From Trichomonas tenax (Eukaryota > Parabasalia > Trichomonadida > Trichomonadidae): a stretch of 64,000 nucleotides of DNA. The notes beneath the pieces are model-generated. The model did not search any database. It was not told the DNA's origin and saw only the letters and a list, made by a program, of their open reading frames with translations. The first letter of the stretch is position 1. Every line of letters begins with the position of its first letter. Location: positions 1-64,000 of the forward strand of contig JALKBU010000171.1 of assembly GCA_023091735.1 (NCBI GenBank), written 5' to 3'. The translations under genes and the position numbers were made by a program. Positions 10,886 to 19,652 of this stretch are shown here, one piece after another.

Positions 10886-11220
10886 AGTGTTACATGTCAG
10901 ATTTGACAATTTTCTGATATGTAAAATGACATAACATAAAAGGGGGGTGTATCTCAAACCGTCAGACATTTTTATAATATAAATGAAAACATTTGCTATG
11001 ATTGACTCTGGAAGGCTCGACTATGGATTAGCGTGTGCCTTATCATAGTGCTTCGTTGGATTAGCAAGCCAGTCCATAGTCGAGCCTTCCAGAGTCGAAA
11101 TTCGAAATTTCCCTACTAGAAGGCTCTGAAAAGCAAAATCATGGACTGTCTTGGATAACGCCTCGTTGGATTAGCAAGTCAGTCCATGATTTTGCCTTTC
11201 AGAGTCGAAATTCCCCTACT
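10886..11220. repeat. Two strong hairpins, divergent relative of the 640-bp element
   Basis: Hairpin 1: 11004-11027 pairs perfectly over 24 bases with 11073-11096 (GACTCTGGAAGGCTCGACTA and so on). Hairpin 2: 11122-11147 pairs with 11181-11206 with two mismatches. The two share the loop-side sequence GTTGGATTAGCAAG and the trailing CCCTACTAGAAGG. The pattern (tagcaa, cagtcca, cttt/ccttcc, cagagtcg, then a second hairpin) parallels the interior of the elements at 14142 and 18795, and a TTACATGTCAG motif occurs at 10889, so I read this as a diverged member of that family. Confidence 0.6.
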
Positions 11221-11327
11221 AGAAGGAAAATTGAAGATTTTGGATGGCCACACAGACACAGAATAAAATTTTAATCGTTAATATATTAAACCAATCAATC
11301 TCATTTCATTCAATTTTTTTTGTTAAA

Positions 11328-11440
11328 ATTGGTCAAAAATTTTTGATCAACATCTGATAATCATACAGCATATAGTACTCAATGAGTATTATCTACTGCA
11401 TGATTATCAGATGTTGATCATAAATTTTTGATCAAAATTG
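11328..11440. repeat. Long AT-rich foldback
   Basis: 11328-11370 and 11396-11440 are inverted copies with few mismatches (core GATCAACATCTGATAATCAT) around a loop of about 25 bases. No coding potential. It could be a foldback insertion or a hairpin RNA source. Confidence 0.65.
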
Positions 11441-11622
11441 AATTTTGCAGATTTCATTCAAATTTGCTTTTATGCCTCAGGATTAGTTTGAGAAGCTCTT
11501 ATGTCTATTTTCCATTACAATACAAAAATCATTTTTGTTCAATATTGAAGTTTAGAAGAGAATTATGTGATTTAATTAAAAAATTAATTATAGATATAAT
11601 GAATGTAAACTGTGCCATATAG

Positions 11623-11991
11623 CGTCAGCTCTCTATATTTTTTGCTTTTCAGAGCCTTCTTAACTGGAACATTGGTATCATTTTCAAGAGAGCTCCTGAA
11701 GAAACTGGTTATTCTCCAGAAGAAAACTCTGCAATCAGAAGGGTATTATACCGCAAGCCAACACGCGCTTCGCTCTCAAGACTTCATAAACTCTTTAGAG
11801 AGAGCCGCCGTCATTCCTTGAGGAACTCTGAAGATCCAGAGAATCTCTTCGATGGAACATTGGTATCATCTTCCAGTGGGCCCTCCAAGAGGCTGGATTA
11901 CTCCCAGAGTCAAACAATGCCAGATTCCTCAAAACAAGGAAGGGATGGGGATACTAAACTATTCCCTTTCTATTTTTCCAACTTCCACTAA
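11623..11991 (+). pseudogene. Gene remnant with an out-of-frame internal duplication
   Basis: Open for 122 codons after a TAG at 11620-11622, with GC-rich coding-type composition but no ATG. It reads FAFQSLLNWNIGIIFKRAPE and continues with basic, Ser-rich sequence to a TAA at 11989. A second copy of the WNIGIIF module starts at 11853, 188 bases after the first (11665), therefore in a different frame; read in its own frame it gives WNIGIIFQWALQEAGLLPES. Lack of a start and the frame conflict argue for a dead gene. A CTTTTCAG just before the coding part could be read as a 3' splice site, but nothing upstream supports an exon. Confidence 0.5.
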
Positions 11992-12009
11992 AGATATTAA
12001 GAATTAAAA

Positions 12010-12270
12010 CAATAGATGAATATTGATTTGTATCAACAACAAATTGATGAATAATATTTTGAATCAACAACAATTATATGAGTGATGCTTTGTATCAACA
12101 ACAACAATTTGATGAATAATGTTTTGTATTAAAGTTAATTAGATGAGTGATGTTATGTATTAAAGTTAATTAGATGAGTGATGTTATGTATCAGCAACTA
12201 TTATAAGCATAATATTAAACATCAGTAGCAATTTGATGAGTGATTTTTTGTATCAACAACTATATTAGAA
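12010..12270. repeat. Imperfect tandem repeat (minisatellite-like)
   Basis: About six diverged units built on TGTATCAACAACAA followed by a GATGAGTGATGTT-type segment. Two adjacent 31-base units between about 12129 and 12190 (TAAAGTTAATTAGATGAGTG and so on) are identical, showing recent unit duplication. Confidence 0.65.
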
Positions 12271-12350
12271 AATAATGCTGTTGATGAAAAGAAATAAAGA
12301 AAATATTATTTATATAACATGGACAATCAGCGAAAGAAAATATTATAAAA

Positions 12351-13512
12351 TTATGGAATAAGTTTTGGTCGATTGAAACACTCAACCGAGAGCTGTCTTC
12401 TTCCAGCGTATTTGTTTGGATTTGGAATCGAAACTTTTGGAGAATTTGGTCTGCTATTCAAGCTTGCGTTAGATGTCGATCTAATCAATGCTCCAGGAGC
12501 GCTGCCTGAGCGTGGAAAGAGAGCAAGAGGTGCTGCAATTCCACACTCGTCGCTTGTGCGTCCGGAACCTGTTGTAAGCTCAGCAAACCTCTTTGTTTGC
12601 ATTGGAGGAAGTGGCGGCAATATGTGCTTCTTTCCTTGCATCTGTAGAATCTTTGCCTTCTCAGCGAACTTCAGCCATGGATGCTTGAGAATTTGGTCAA
12701 GTGTTAGGCGATTTTCTGGCTCAGCGATTAAAATCTTGCAAATTAAATCTTTGCATTCTGCAGAAACATCCTTAGGAACTTGATAATTGCACGATACAAT
12801 GTCTTTCATCATGATATTGATATTAGAAACGTTCCAAGGATGACTTCCTGTAACCATTAAAAAAAGATTAACGCCAAGAGACCAAATGTCTGACTTTTGG
12901 CCATCATATGCTCTGTGGTATAAACATTCTGGTGCTGAATAGCAAGGAGAACCACAAAATGTCGTCATCATTTTTGATGTTTCCATATATCCGCAAAGAC
13001 CAAAATCACTGACTTTGACATGTGGGAATTTTTCAAAAAGAACGTTTTCGGGCTTCAAATCGCGATGAGCGACACCGAATGAATGACAATAAGCGACAGC
13101 AGTAACGATTTGCTCAAAAATAAGAGCTGCAGTGGGTTCAGCGATCCTTTTGTTCTTGATGATGTAATCCATGAGTTCTCCATTCTGGCAATAATCTAAA
13201 ACTAAATAAAAATTATTGTCGTCTGAAAAGAAATCGTGCAAATTAACGATATTATCGTGTTTCAGGTTTGCCGTAGTATCGATTTCACGTTGAAATCTTT
13301 TGGTATCCGCTTCATCTCTTAAGTTAGATTTTGGAAAAACTTTAATTGCGAAGATTTTTTTAGAAGAAACCTGCTCAGCTTTATATACTTTAGCGAATGC
13401 GCCAGCTCCGAGCTGTGAAACAAAGCTGAAGCCGTTTATCACTGTGTTCAAAAGTATTTGCGACAATAAAAAAATGTAAATGACCAATTGATGATTTTGA
13501 GTTCATTTTCAT
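12351..13512 (-). CDS. CAMK/SNF1-like serine/threonine protein kinase, start unresolved
   Basis: The kinase domain is complete: glycine loop LGAGAFAKVY, Lys in FAIKVF, catalytic AHRDLKPEN, SDFGL, activation segment with FCGSPCYSAPE, and the DIWSLGV and HPWLKF segments. This is the CAMK-like or SNF1/NUAK group. The C-terminal 100 residues are Ser/Pro-rich and probably regulatory. The kinase frame has no ATG before the glycine loop; it runs back only to a TGA near 13503. An ATG at 13512 in another frame would join if 43 bases (13484-13442, ending ACACAG) were spliced out, giving MKMNSKSSI then VINGFSF. ACACAG matches the end of known trichomonad introns, but the 5' end (GTCATT) does not match GTATGT. 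A one-base error or real frameshift is equally possible. Confidence 0.85.
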
Positions 13513-14141
13513 TCTTAAATCGGTTTAAGACTGTGGATTTCAATATCGAAAATTCAATCCAATCAAAATTTTACACTTTTATTGTTCGCAAGATTGTTAT
13601 TTTTCAAGATTTCTTATCTATTTAAAATCTACACATAATTATAATCCTATTTACAACATATAAGAGCTTATTAACAAATTGAAACAAAATTTAATAAACA
13701 GTCATATGACTAAAAGGTAAAAATGAGTTTTTAAAGGATTGAAAGGAAACGTCACATTTTTTTTGAATGAGAAAATGTGACAAAACTTGTTACATCCATA
13801 TTATTGTCTGTTATAAATCGAATCTGCATCAAAAAAGAAATCTATACAACATGTTTTTTGTTGTTTTGTATAAGTTCTCAAAGTTTTTTTGGTTAAACTT
13901 CTTTGTAGTTGATATTTGTTCGCCATTCTTTGCCTAATGATAAGCATTCGTTGATTTGGTTTTATTGCGATCGTATTTCTCATTTTATATGGAAATCACG
14001 GGTCATGTTCGAATATTTTGGATTTAGAATCTCTACATCCAACATTATCATATATCTGTCAACGAAGATCAGATATGAAGATTTTCAAATTTTATATGAA
14101 TATCATTTTTGAGATTTTGCTATTAACTATGTTGCATTGCT
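13513..14141. other. AT-rich spacer
   Basis: No supported gene; ends at the terminal repeat of the 14142 element. Confidence 0.5.
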
Positions 14142-14782
14142 GCGTACTGAAAGTTGTCACGAAAAGTGATATAAAAGTGATACAAAAGTGTAATATATGA
14201 CATGTAAACATGTATATTTGACAAATAAATGTTTACGTGGCATGTGATTATAAATGATTATTGGAAGAATGATATCCTATATTTATTTAAATTTACTTTG
14301 AAAAGAAAAATTAAGTGCTTCATTGGGACTGATAGCCAAAATGCTAGCAATCCAGTCCACAGTTCTTCCTTTCAGACTCGATCTTCGAAATAATCAGCGA
14401 TTTACTCTACAGAATGCTTCTGAAAGGAAGAACTGTGGACTGGATTGCTAGCACCTTGGCTATAAGTCCCAATCAAGCATTTAATTTTGCTCTACAGAGG
14501 CATTCTGAAGTGGAAATCTTTGATTTCTTAATGATGGCGTATGAAAGGAAGATCTGTGAGTTTAGCTACTAACATGCGTGGTACCTGTGTCAATGTAGTC
14601 CCCAGTTCTTCCCGTCAGATGCGATTTTGAAATAAAAACTAATACATAATTTGAATGATTATAGGACTTTACATGTCAAAAAATATTAATATTTTAACAC
14701 ATAAAACAAGAGATTCTGATAACTTTACATGTCAGATAATATCACTTTTATGTTACTTTTTCATGACAACTTGCGGTACGTA
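14142..14782 (+). mobile_element. MITE-like non-autonomous element, copy A
   Basis: About 640 bp with terminal inverted repeats of about 45 bp: the left end reads GTACTGAAAGTTGTCACGAA and continues AAGTGATA..., and the right end (reverse) reads GTACCGCAAGTTGTCATGAA. Inside, 14332-14376 and 14419-14463 form a 45-bp inverted repeat with three mismatches (core TGCTAGCAATCCAGTCCACA). It contains three copies of the TTTACATGTCA motif, at 14198, 14668 and 14723. It has no reading frame for a transposase. A near-identical copy lies inverted at 18795-19437. I cannot define a target-site duplication by eye. Confidence 0.8.
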
Positions 14783-14986
14783 ACTTAATTTTTATAAAAA
14801 TAAATATCAAAAACGTTTTTGCTATTTTATAATTATTTATACAATTTGAAATTAACAGGTATACTGTATTATAAACCTATTTACTAACATTTTTTACAAT
14901 TTGTTTTGCAGAAATAAAAATTAGATATAATAAGAATTACTAAAATTCTATTTAAAATGTGACTTTTTTCGTAATTTCTGACTTTT

Positions 14987-15406
14987 ATGAATGAATTCGA
15001 AGTAAATCAAGCTATAGAAGTGACAAAGAAGCTTGGTGGAGTGAAATTATATCGAATTTTCAGGACAAGAAGAGATCTGCTTCAGCATTTCTCGAATATT
15101 CCAAGAAAACAAATCAAAATATGGATTGATTTAGAATCTATTATGATAAAACTCGAACAACGAAAGTACAACAGCAAAATTGATTGGTCAAGAGATTTGG
15201 CCATGGTTTGGAGACCATTACTCGAATTAAATTCAGATTTCACTTTATTAAAAGCAATTACAAAAGAATTTCGCGATTTTGCTATAAAGCTAGTATCGGA
15301 AATGCCGGAAAATGAAACTCAAGCTAAAGTAAGCGAGATAAACGAAATTATCAACGCGATGGACATAATAACAAGGAGAACACTCAACCAAATCTCAGAC
15401 ATCTAA
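14987..15406 (+). CDS. Small bromodomain-like protein
   Basis: A 139-residue, probably all-helical protein. Residues about 40-100 (KQIKIWIDLESIMIKLEQRK, then YNSKIDWSRDLAMVWRPLLELNSD) follow the bromodomain pattern of DLxxIxxKLExxKY, a W/D-containing helix and an N in the acetyl-lysine pocket region. The N-terminal third does not match a normal ZA loop, so the domain would be divergent. If correct it would read acetylated histones. The gene lies 205 bases after MITE copy A, inside the interval bounded by the two inverted elements. Start chosen at the only upstream ATG. A helical protein of unknown function is the alternative. Confidence 0.5.
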   Translation: MNEFEVNQAIEVTKKLGGVKLYRIFRTRRDLLQHFSNIPRKQIKIWIDLESIMIKLEQRKYNSKIDWSRDLAMVWRPLLELNSDFTLLKAITKEFRDFAIKLVSEMPENETQAKVSEINEIINAMDIITRRTLNQISDI

Positions 15407-16042
15407 ATATAAACCCAAGGTATACAATTTCTATATCCGATGATCGATATATAATCATATTTTCGTTCAATGAATATTTTTATCATCCTCATTCCTAAAT
15501 CTATCATTTGTTCCTTGCTAGAAAACAACGAAAGGATATTATTTAGTGACATAAACTCACTTGAAAATGAAAATGTTTTTGGCACAATTTTATTTTTCAG
15601 CGCAATAGATATACAGAAGCTTCCCAAATCTCAATGCTTTGTCTGAAAACGCGAAATATACAATTACTGTTCTTTAATTTTCAATTTAAAATTTTTTGTT
15701 TTTTTTTTAAGCGATTCACATCAAACAGTATGCATAGACCTAAATGGAATTAAGCGTTAAATTTCTGATAATAATATCTTTATAAATTAAATGGATAAAA
15801 ATAATTGATCAATATTTTGCTAAAAAAACAGAAACCAACAACTATGTAACACCAAGGCATAAAGAAATCGATAAATATAGTTTAATGCAGCGTTAAGAAA
15901 GTTATAAAACGCAATTTCATATTCACCAAATCAAATATAGTGTCGAGAATTCAAAAATTTCATCAAAAATAAGATTAAAAGATAATTTAAATATCATATC
16001 ACAAATAAAAATATGTATGAAATATTTTTATGGTTTTTGCCG
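15407..16042. other. AT-rich spacer
   Basis: Nothing recognised. It ends in the initiator of the CK2 gene. Confidence 0.5.
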
Positions 16043-16048
16043 TCACTT
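16043..16048 (+). promoter_or_regulatory. Initiator TCACTT of the CK2 alpha gene
   Basis: TCACTT matches the trichomonad initiator TCAYTW and lies 20 bases before the ATG at 16065. This favours that ATG over an in-frame one at 16017, which lies upstream of the probable transcription start. Confidence 0.6.
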
Positions 16049-16064
16049 TTGGGCTCCAAAAATA

Positions 16065-17120
16065 ATGGCCTCAAGTGACCCGTTCGATATATCGAACGCC
16101 TGCATCAACGGCCGCTTCAATCCAAATCATCCAAATATATGTAAAATCTATACTAACGTCAATTTGGACTTAGGACCAGACCATTGGCGTTTTCGATCAT
16201 GGAATCCGAACTTCGGCGATATCAATCGTTACACGCTCGAAGAATGGGTCGGCGATGGCCGATACTCCGATGTTTTCATGGGTTTTCAGGACGGTCAAAA
16301 GAAATGCGCCATTAAATTATTGAAACCAGTTAACACAGACCGCGTTCGCCGTGAATTGAAGATCCTGACGATCGTTCAGGGTCACCCGTACATTCTTAAC
16401 TTGATGGATATCGTTATCGACGGCAAAGAAGGCATTCCATCAATGATTACTGAATACGTCCCGAATTCGACATGGAGGACGCTTTTCTCAACGATGGACC
16501 TCGATGATATCAGATTTTATATATACAGAATATTACAAGCCCTCGCTTATACACATTCCAAGGGAATTATGCATCGCGATGTCAAACCATTGAATATTTT
16601 ATGCGATTCACCAAGAAGCAAAGTTATTCTTGCCGACTGGGGTCTTGCTGAGTTTTACCACCCAATGAGAAAGTATTCTGTTCACGTCGCTACAAGATAT
16701 TATAAATCTCCAGAAATTCTTCTTGATTACGAATACTATGACTACTCATTAGATATCTGGTCTGTTGGTGTCATTCTGCTCGAGTTGCTTTCACTTAAAC
16801 TACACGTTTTTGATGGCGGAGATAATGAACACCAAATTGATTCAATTGTTGAGGTCGTTGGTGGCGCTCCGATCTTGGAGTGGGCTCGAAAGTACAGAGT
16901 CAAGATCCACCGCGAAGAGAGAGAACGTTTCTCTCAGATGAAGGGACAGAGCTTTGAAACTCTAATTCCATTTTCTCGTCGTAGATTCCGTGATCCAGAG
17001 GCCCTCGACCTTGTTAACAAAATGCTCACAATCGATCACAAAGACAGAATCACGGCTGATGAAGCTCTCAAGCATCCTTTCTTCGAAATGGTCCGCCAGT
17101 TCGATGCCAGAAAGCAGTGA
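16065..17120 (+). CDS. Casein kinase 2 catalytic subunit alpha
   Basis: A 351-residue CMGC kinase. CK2 signatures are clear: VGDGRYSDVFMGF glycine loop, Lys in CAIKLLKPV, MHRDVKPLNIL catalytic loop, the CK2-specific DWG (ADWGLAEFYHP) in place of DFG, and VATRYYKSPEILLDYEYYDY for the activation and substrate region. The basic cluster that favours acidic substrates is partly kept (KKCAIKLLKPVNTDRVRREL). Length matches the family, about 330-390. CK2 is a constitutive Ser/Thr kinase of nucleus and cytosol, usually with a beta dimer, not seen here. The start is set by the initiator at 16043. It stops with TGA, which supports the standard code. Confidence 0.96.
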   Translation: MASSDPFDISNACINGRFNPNHPNICKIYTNVNLDLGPDHWRFRSWNPNFGDINRYTLEEWVGDGRYSDVFMGFQDGQKKCAIKLLKPVNTDRVRRELKILTIVQGHPYILNLMDIVIDGKEGIPSMITEYVPNSTWRTLFSTMDLDDIRFYIYRILQALAYTHSKGIMHRDVKPLNILCDSPRSKVILADWGLAEFYHPMRKYSVHVATRYYKSPEILLDYEYYDYSLDIWSVGVILLELLSLKLHVFDGGDNEHQIDSIVEVVGGAPILEWARKYRVKIHREERERFSQMKGQSFETLIPFSRRRFRDPEALDLVNKMLTIDHKDRITADEALKHPFFEMVRQFDARKQ

Positions 17121-17428
17121 TTTTTATTTTTATCCAAATATAGTTGTAAAACACACTCTAATTTTAATCTTTTTATTTTGTCGTTTCTCCAATCCATAAC
17201 AACTCAGCAAAACTTGAAATATCAACGTCAAAATAAATACAATGCGTTTGAACCAATTGTAAAATAGAATATTTTAAATTGACATTATTCATTCGATAAC
17301 AATGTATCTGAGAAATTAAACTGATGTTTTATATGAATAAAACAATTTAAAGATAATAATGATCAGTGTGTGAAAAGGGACAAAAAATATAAGAAATAAT
17401 TTTACAGTTTAATCATAATCTATTAAAT

Positions 17429-18454
17429 TTAAACATTTTTGAAGAACCTTCTGAAGCCAAAATAGGCAGCACCAACAACAGCACCAATAATTCCAACAGA
17501 AATTGCGATATCAACAAGTGGAGAATCTTTGTTGGTATTCTTTTCATCATTGCCAGCATTTCTACTGGCCTTCTGAACAACCTGTATTGTGCTTTTATCA
17601 AGTCCTTCATTTATTGCAAATTTTTCTAATAATTTCATTCCTTTTTGTTCATCTACTTTAACAGGTCCTCCACCTGTCAAATAGAGTTTTGTGAGTGCTC
17701 CTTGAGCATCTGAGTCACCTCTAGTTGCTGCATCACATAAAATATTTTCTGCTAGTTCATAATGCTTATATGGAACCTTATCATCACATATCAATGATGC
17801 TAAAGCAATCATGCAAATCTGATCAAGATTTAGTATTGATGCTTTCGTTAACCAATAAATGGCTTCATTAATACGATTCTGATTGATGAGGAAACGCCCA
17901 AGGAAGTGTGGTGCTGTTGTGCATCCATCTATCGAAGCTTTTGTTAACCATTTAATCCCATAATCTAAATTATTAAGAGTTATGGCGAGAATTCCAAGGA
18001 AATGGGATGACAATGGATCAACATCATCACCGCCACGAATAATAACAGGGAAATGCGTTTTTGTTTGAATTTTGATTGTCGACATAATTTTATTTCTATC
18101 GAATGTGATTAAATCAACTTCATCCCAGAACTTTCCTGAGATATATTTCGACTTTATTTGCTTTGAATCGACTTCTACCGGTTCATTATCTGGAATTCTG
18201 ATATAAATTGTGATAATTCCGTCGCATTCGAGCCAATAGTATGGATAATCATGCTCATCACCAAGAACTGGGCCATGAACTGCAAAATCTTTGCCTGGCA
18301 GCGTTGAATTTTTCAAAATTTGTTCCCAATCGTTCTGATTAATATCAGGATTTGTGATAAATTGTTTGTATTGGTTAAGAATCGAATCATATTCGTCTTT
18401 GAACGAAGAGATTTTTGTTGTTGGAGTGAAAACTTCATTTTGTTGCTGAGACAT
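17429..18454 (-). CDS. CS-domain and Sel1-repeat protein with C-terminal membrane anchor
   Basis: A 342-residue protein. Residues about 65-150 have the beta-sandwich pattern of a p23/NudC CS domain (YYWLECDGIITIYIRIPDNE, later WDEVDLITFDRNKIMSTIKI). Residues about 155-285 are Sel1-type TPRs (SHFLGILAITLNNLDYGIKW, then WLTKASI twice). The extreme C-terminus has one hydrophobic helix (VDIAISVGIIGAVVGAAYFG) followed by basic FRRFFKNV, typical of a tail anchor for ER or hydrogenosome outer membrane. A co-chaperone or adaptor at an organelle surface is inference. An ATG eight codons upstream exists; the start after the T-run (MSQQQNEVF) looks better. Confidence 0.75.
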   Translation of the reverse strand: MSQQQNEVFTPTTKISSFKDEYDSILNQYKQFITNPDINQNDWEQILKNSTLPGKDFAVHGPVLGDEHDYPYYWLECDGIITIYIRIPDNEPVEVDSKQIKSKYISGKFWDEVDLITFDRNKIMSTIKIQTKTHFPVIIRGGDDVDPLSSHFLGILAITLNNLDYGIKWLTKASIDGCTTAPHFLGRFLINQNRINEAIYWLTKASILNLDQICMIALASLICDDKVPYKHYELAENILCDAATRGDSDAQGALTKLYLTGGGPVKVDEQKGMKLLEKFAINEGLDKSTIQVVQKASRNAGNDEKNTNKDSPLVDIAISVGIIGAVVGAAYFGFRRFFKNV

Positions 18455-18794
18455 AAAAAAATGTTTTTTAATTTTCAAAAATTTTGTGTGAAATATGATC
18501 TATATCATGTATAGTCTTCATATTTCATGTTTTTCCGACAAAAATTTTCAAAAATTGATGATTCGAACAAACATTACAAAGTGTTTCGAATTCATCCGAA
18601 ACATCTATATCTTGAAAATTGGACGATTTGATTATTTTTGCACATTTTGTCTTGTTTAGCTGCATGGCTCAAACTCGAAATAATCGGAATTTGACTTTAC
18701 TAACTGTGCCTATCATTGATTTTGTAATTACAGGCTTCTAATATAAGAAAGAAAAATTTAAAAAATTAAATTAGCCACCATGGACTGTTTTTGT

Positions 18795-19437
18795 CACGTA
18801 CCAAAAGTTGTCACGAAAAAGTGACACAAAAAGTGATATTATCTGATATGTAAAGTTGGCTGAATCTCTAGTTTTATGTGTCAAAATATTAATATTGTTG
18901 ACATGTAAAGTCCTATAATCTTCAAATTATGTATTAGTTTTTATTTCAAAATCGCATCTGACGGGAAGAACTGGGGACTACATTGACACAGGTACCACGC
19001 ATGTTAGTAGCTAAACTCACAGATCTTCCTTTCATACGCCATCATTAAGAAATCAAAGATTTCCACTTCAGAATGCCTCTGTAGAGCAAAATTAAATGCT
19101 TGATTGGGACTTATAGCCAAGGTGCTAGCAATCCAGTCCACAGTTCTTCCTTTCAGAAGCATTCTGTAGAGTAAATCGCTGATTATTTCGAAGATCGAGT
19201 CTGAAAGGAAGAACTGTGGACTGGATTGCTAGCATTTTGGCTATCAGTGCCAATGAAGGACTTAATTTTTCTTTTCAAAGTAAATTTAAACAAATATAGG
19301 ATATCATTCTTCCAATAATCATTTATAATCACATGCCACGTAAACATTTATTTGTCAAATATACATGTTTACATGTCGGATATTGCACTTTTGTATCACT
19401 TTTATATCACTTTTCGTGACTACTTTCGGTACGCAAC
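18795..19437 (-). mobile_element. MITE-like non-autonomous element, copy B (inverted)
   Basis: Reverse complement of the element at 14142, same termini (left GTACCAAAAGTTGTCACGAA, right ends in TTTCGGTACGCAAC), same interior hairpin and the same ACATGTAAA motifs (18899, 19368). By eye identity is above 90 percent over about 640 bp. The pair brackets about 4 kb holding three genes. On the right side both copies are followed by TTTTTATAAAAATAAAT, which may reflect similar targets. Confidence 0.8.
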
Positions 19438-19636
19438 ATATTTTTATAAAAATAAATAAAGATTTTGGTATATCAATCACTTTCAGTTTTTGTTTTACAA
19501 TTAGTCCATTATTTTTCAAAATTTTGCTATTTCAAGTAGAACATCATTGAATTTTGCTATTATATCTAACATAGAATCTGTTTGCACAAGAAAAAATCGA
19601 AAAATATAAATACAATAAAAAGTGTAAGAAATTTTG

Positions 19637-19642
19637 TCACTT
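19637..19642 (+). promoter_or_regulatory. Initiator TCACTT of the decayed cyclase gene
   Basis: TCACTT 16 bases before the ATG at 19653, matching TCAYTW. It marks the original start of the pseudogene. Confidence 0.5.
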
Positions 19643-19652
19643 TTGTAAAAAT

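Noticed and set aside
14870..14925. Possible intron end (TTACTAACATT, later TTTTGCAG) before the 14987 gene
   Set aside because: No 5' splice site or upstream exon is visible, and the ATG at 14987 gives a full frame.
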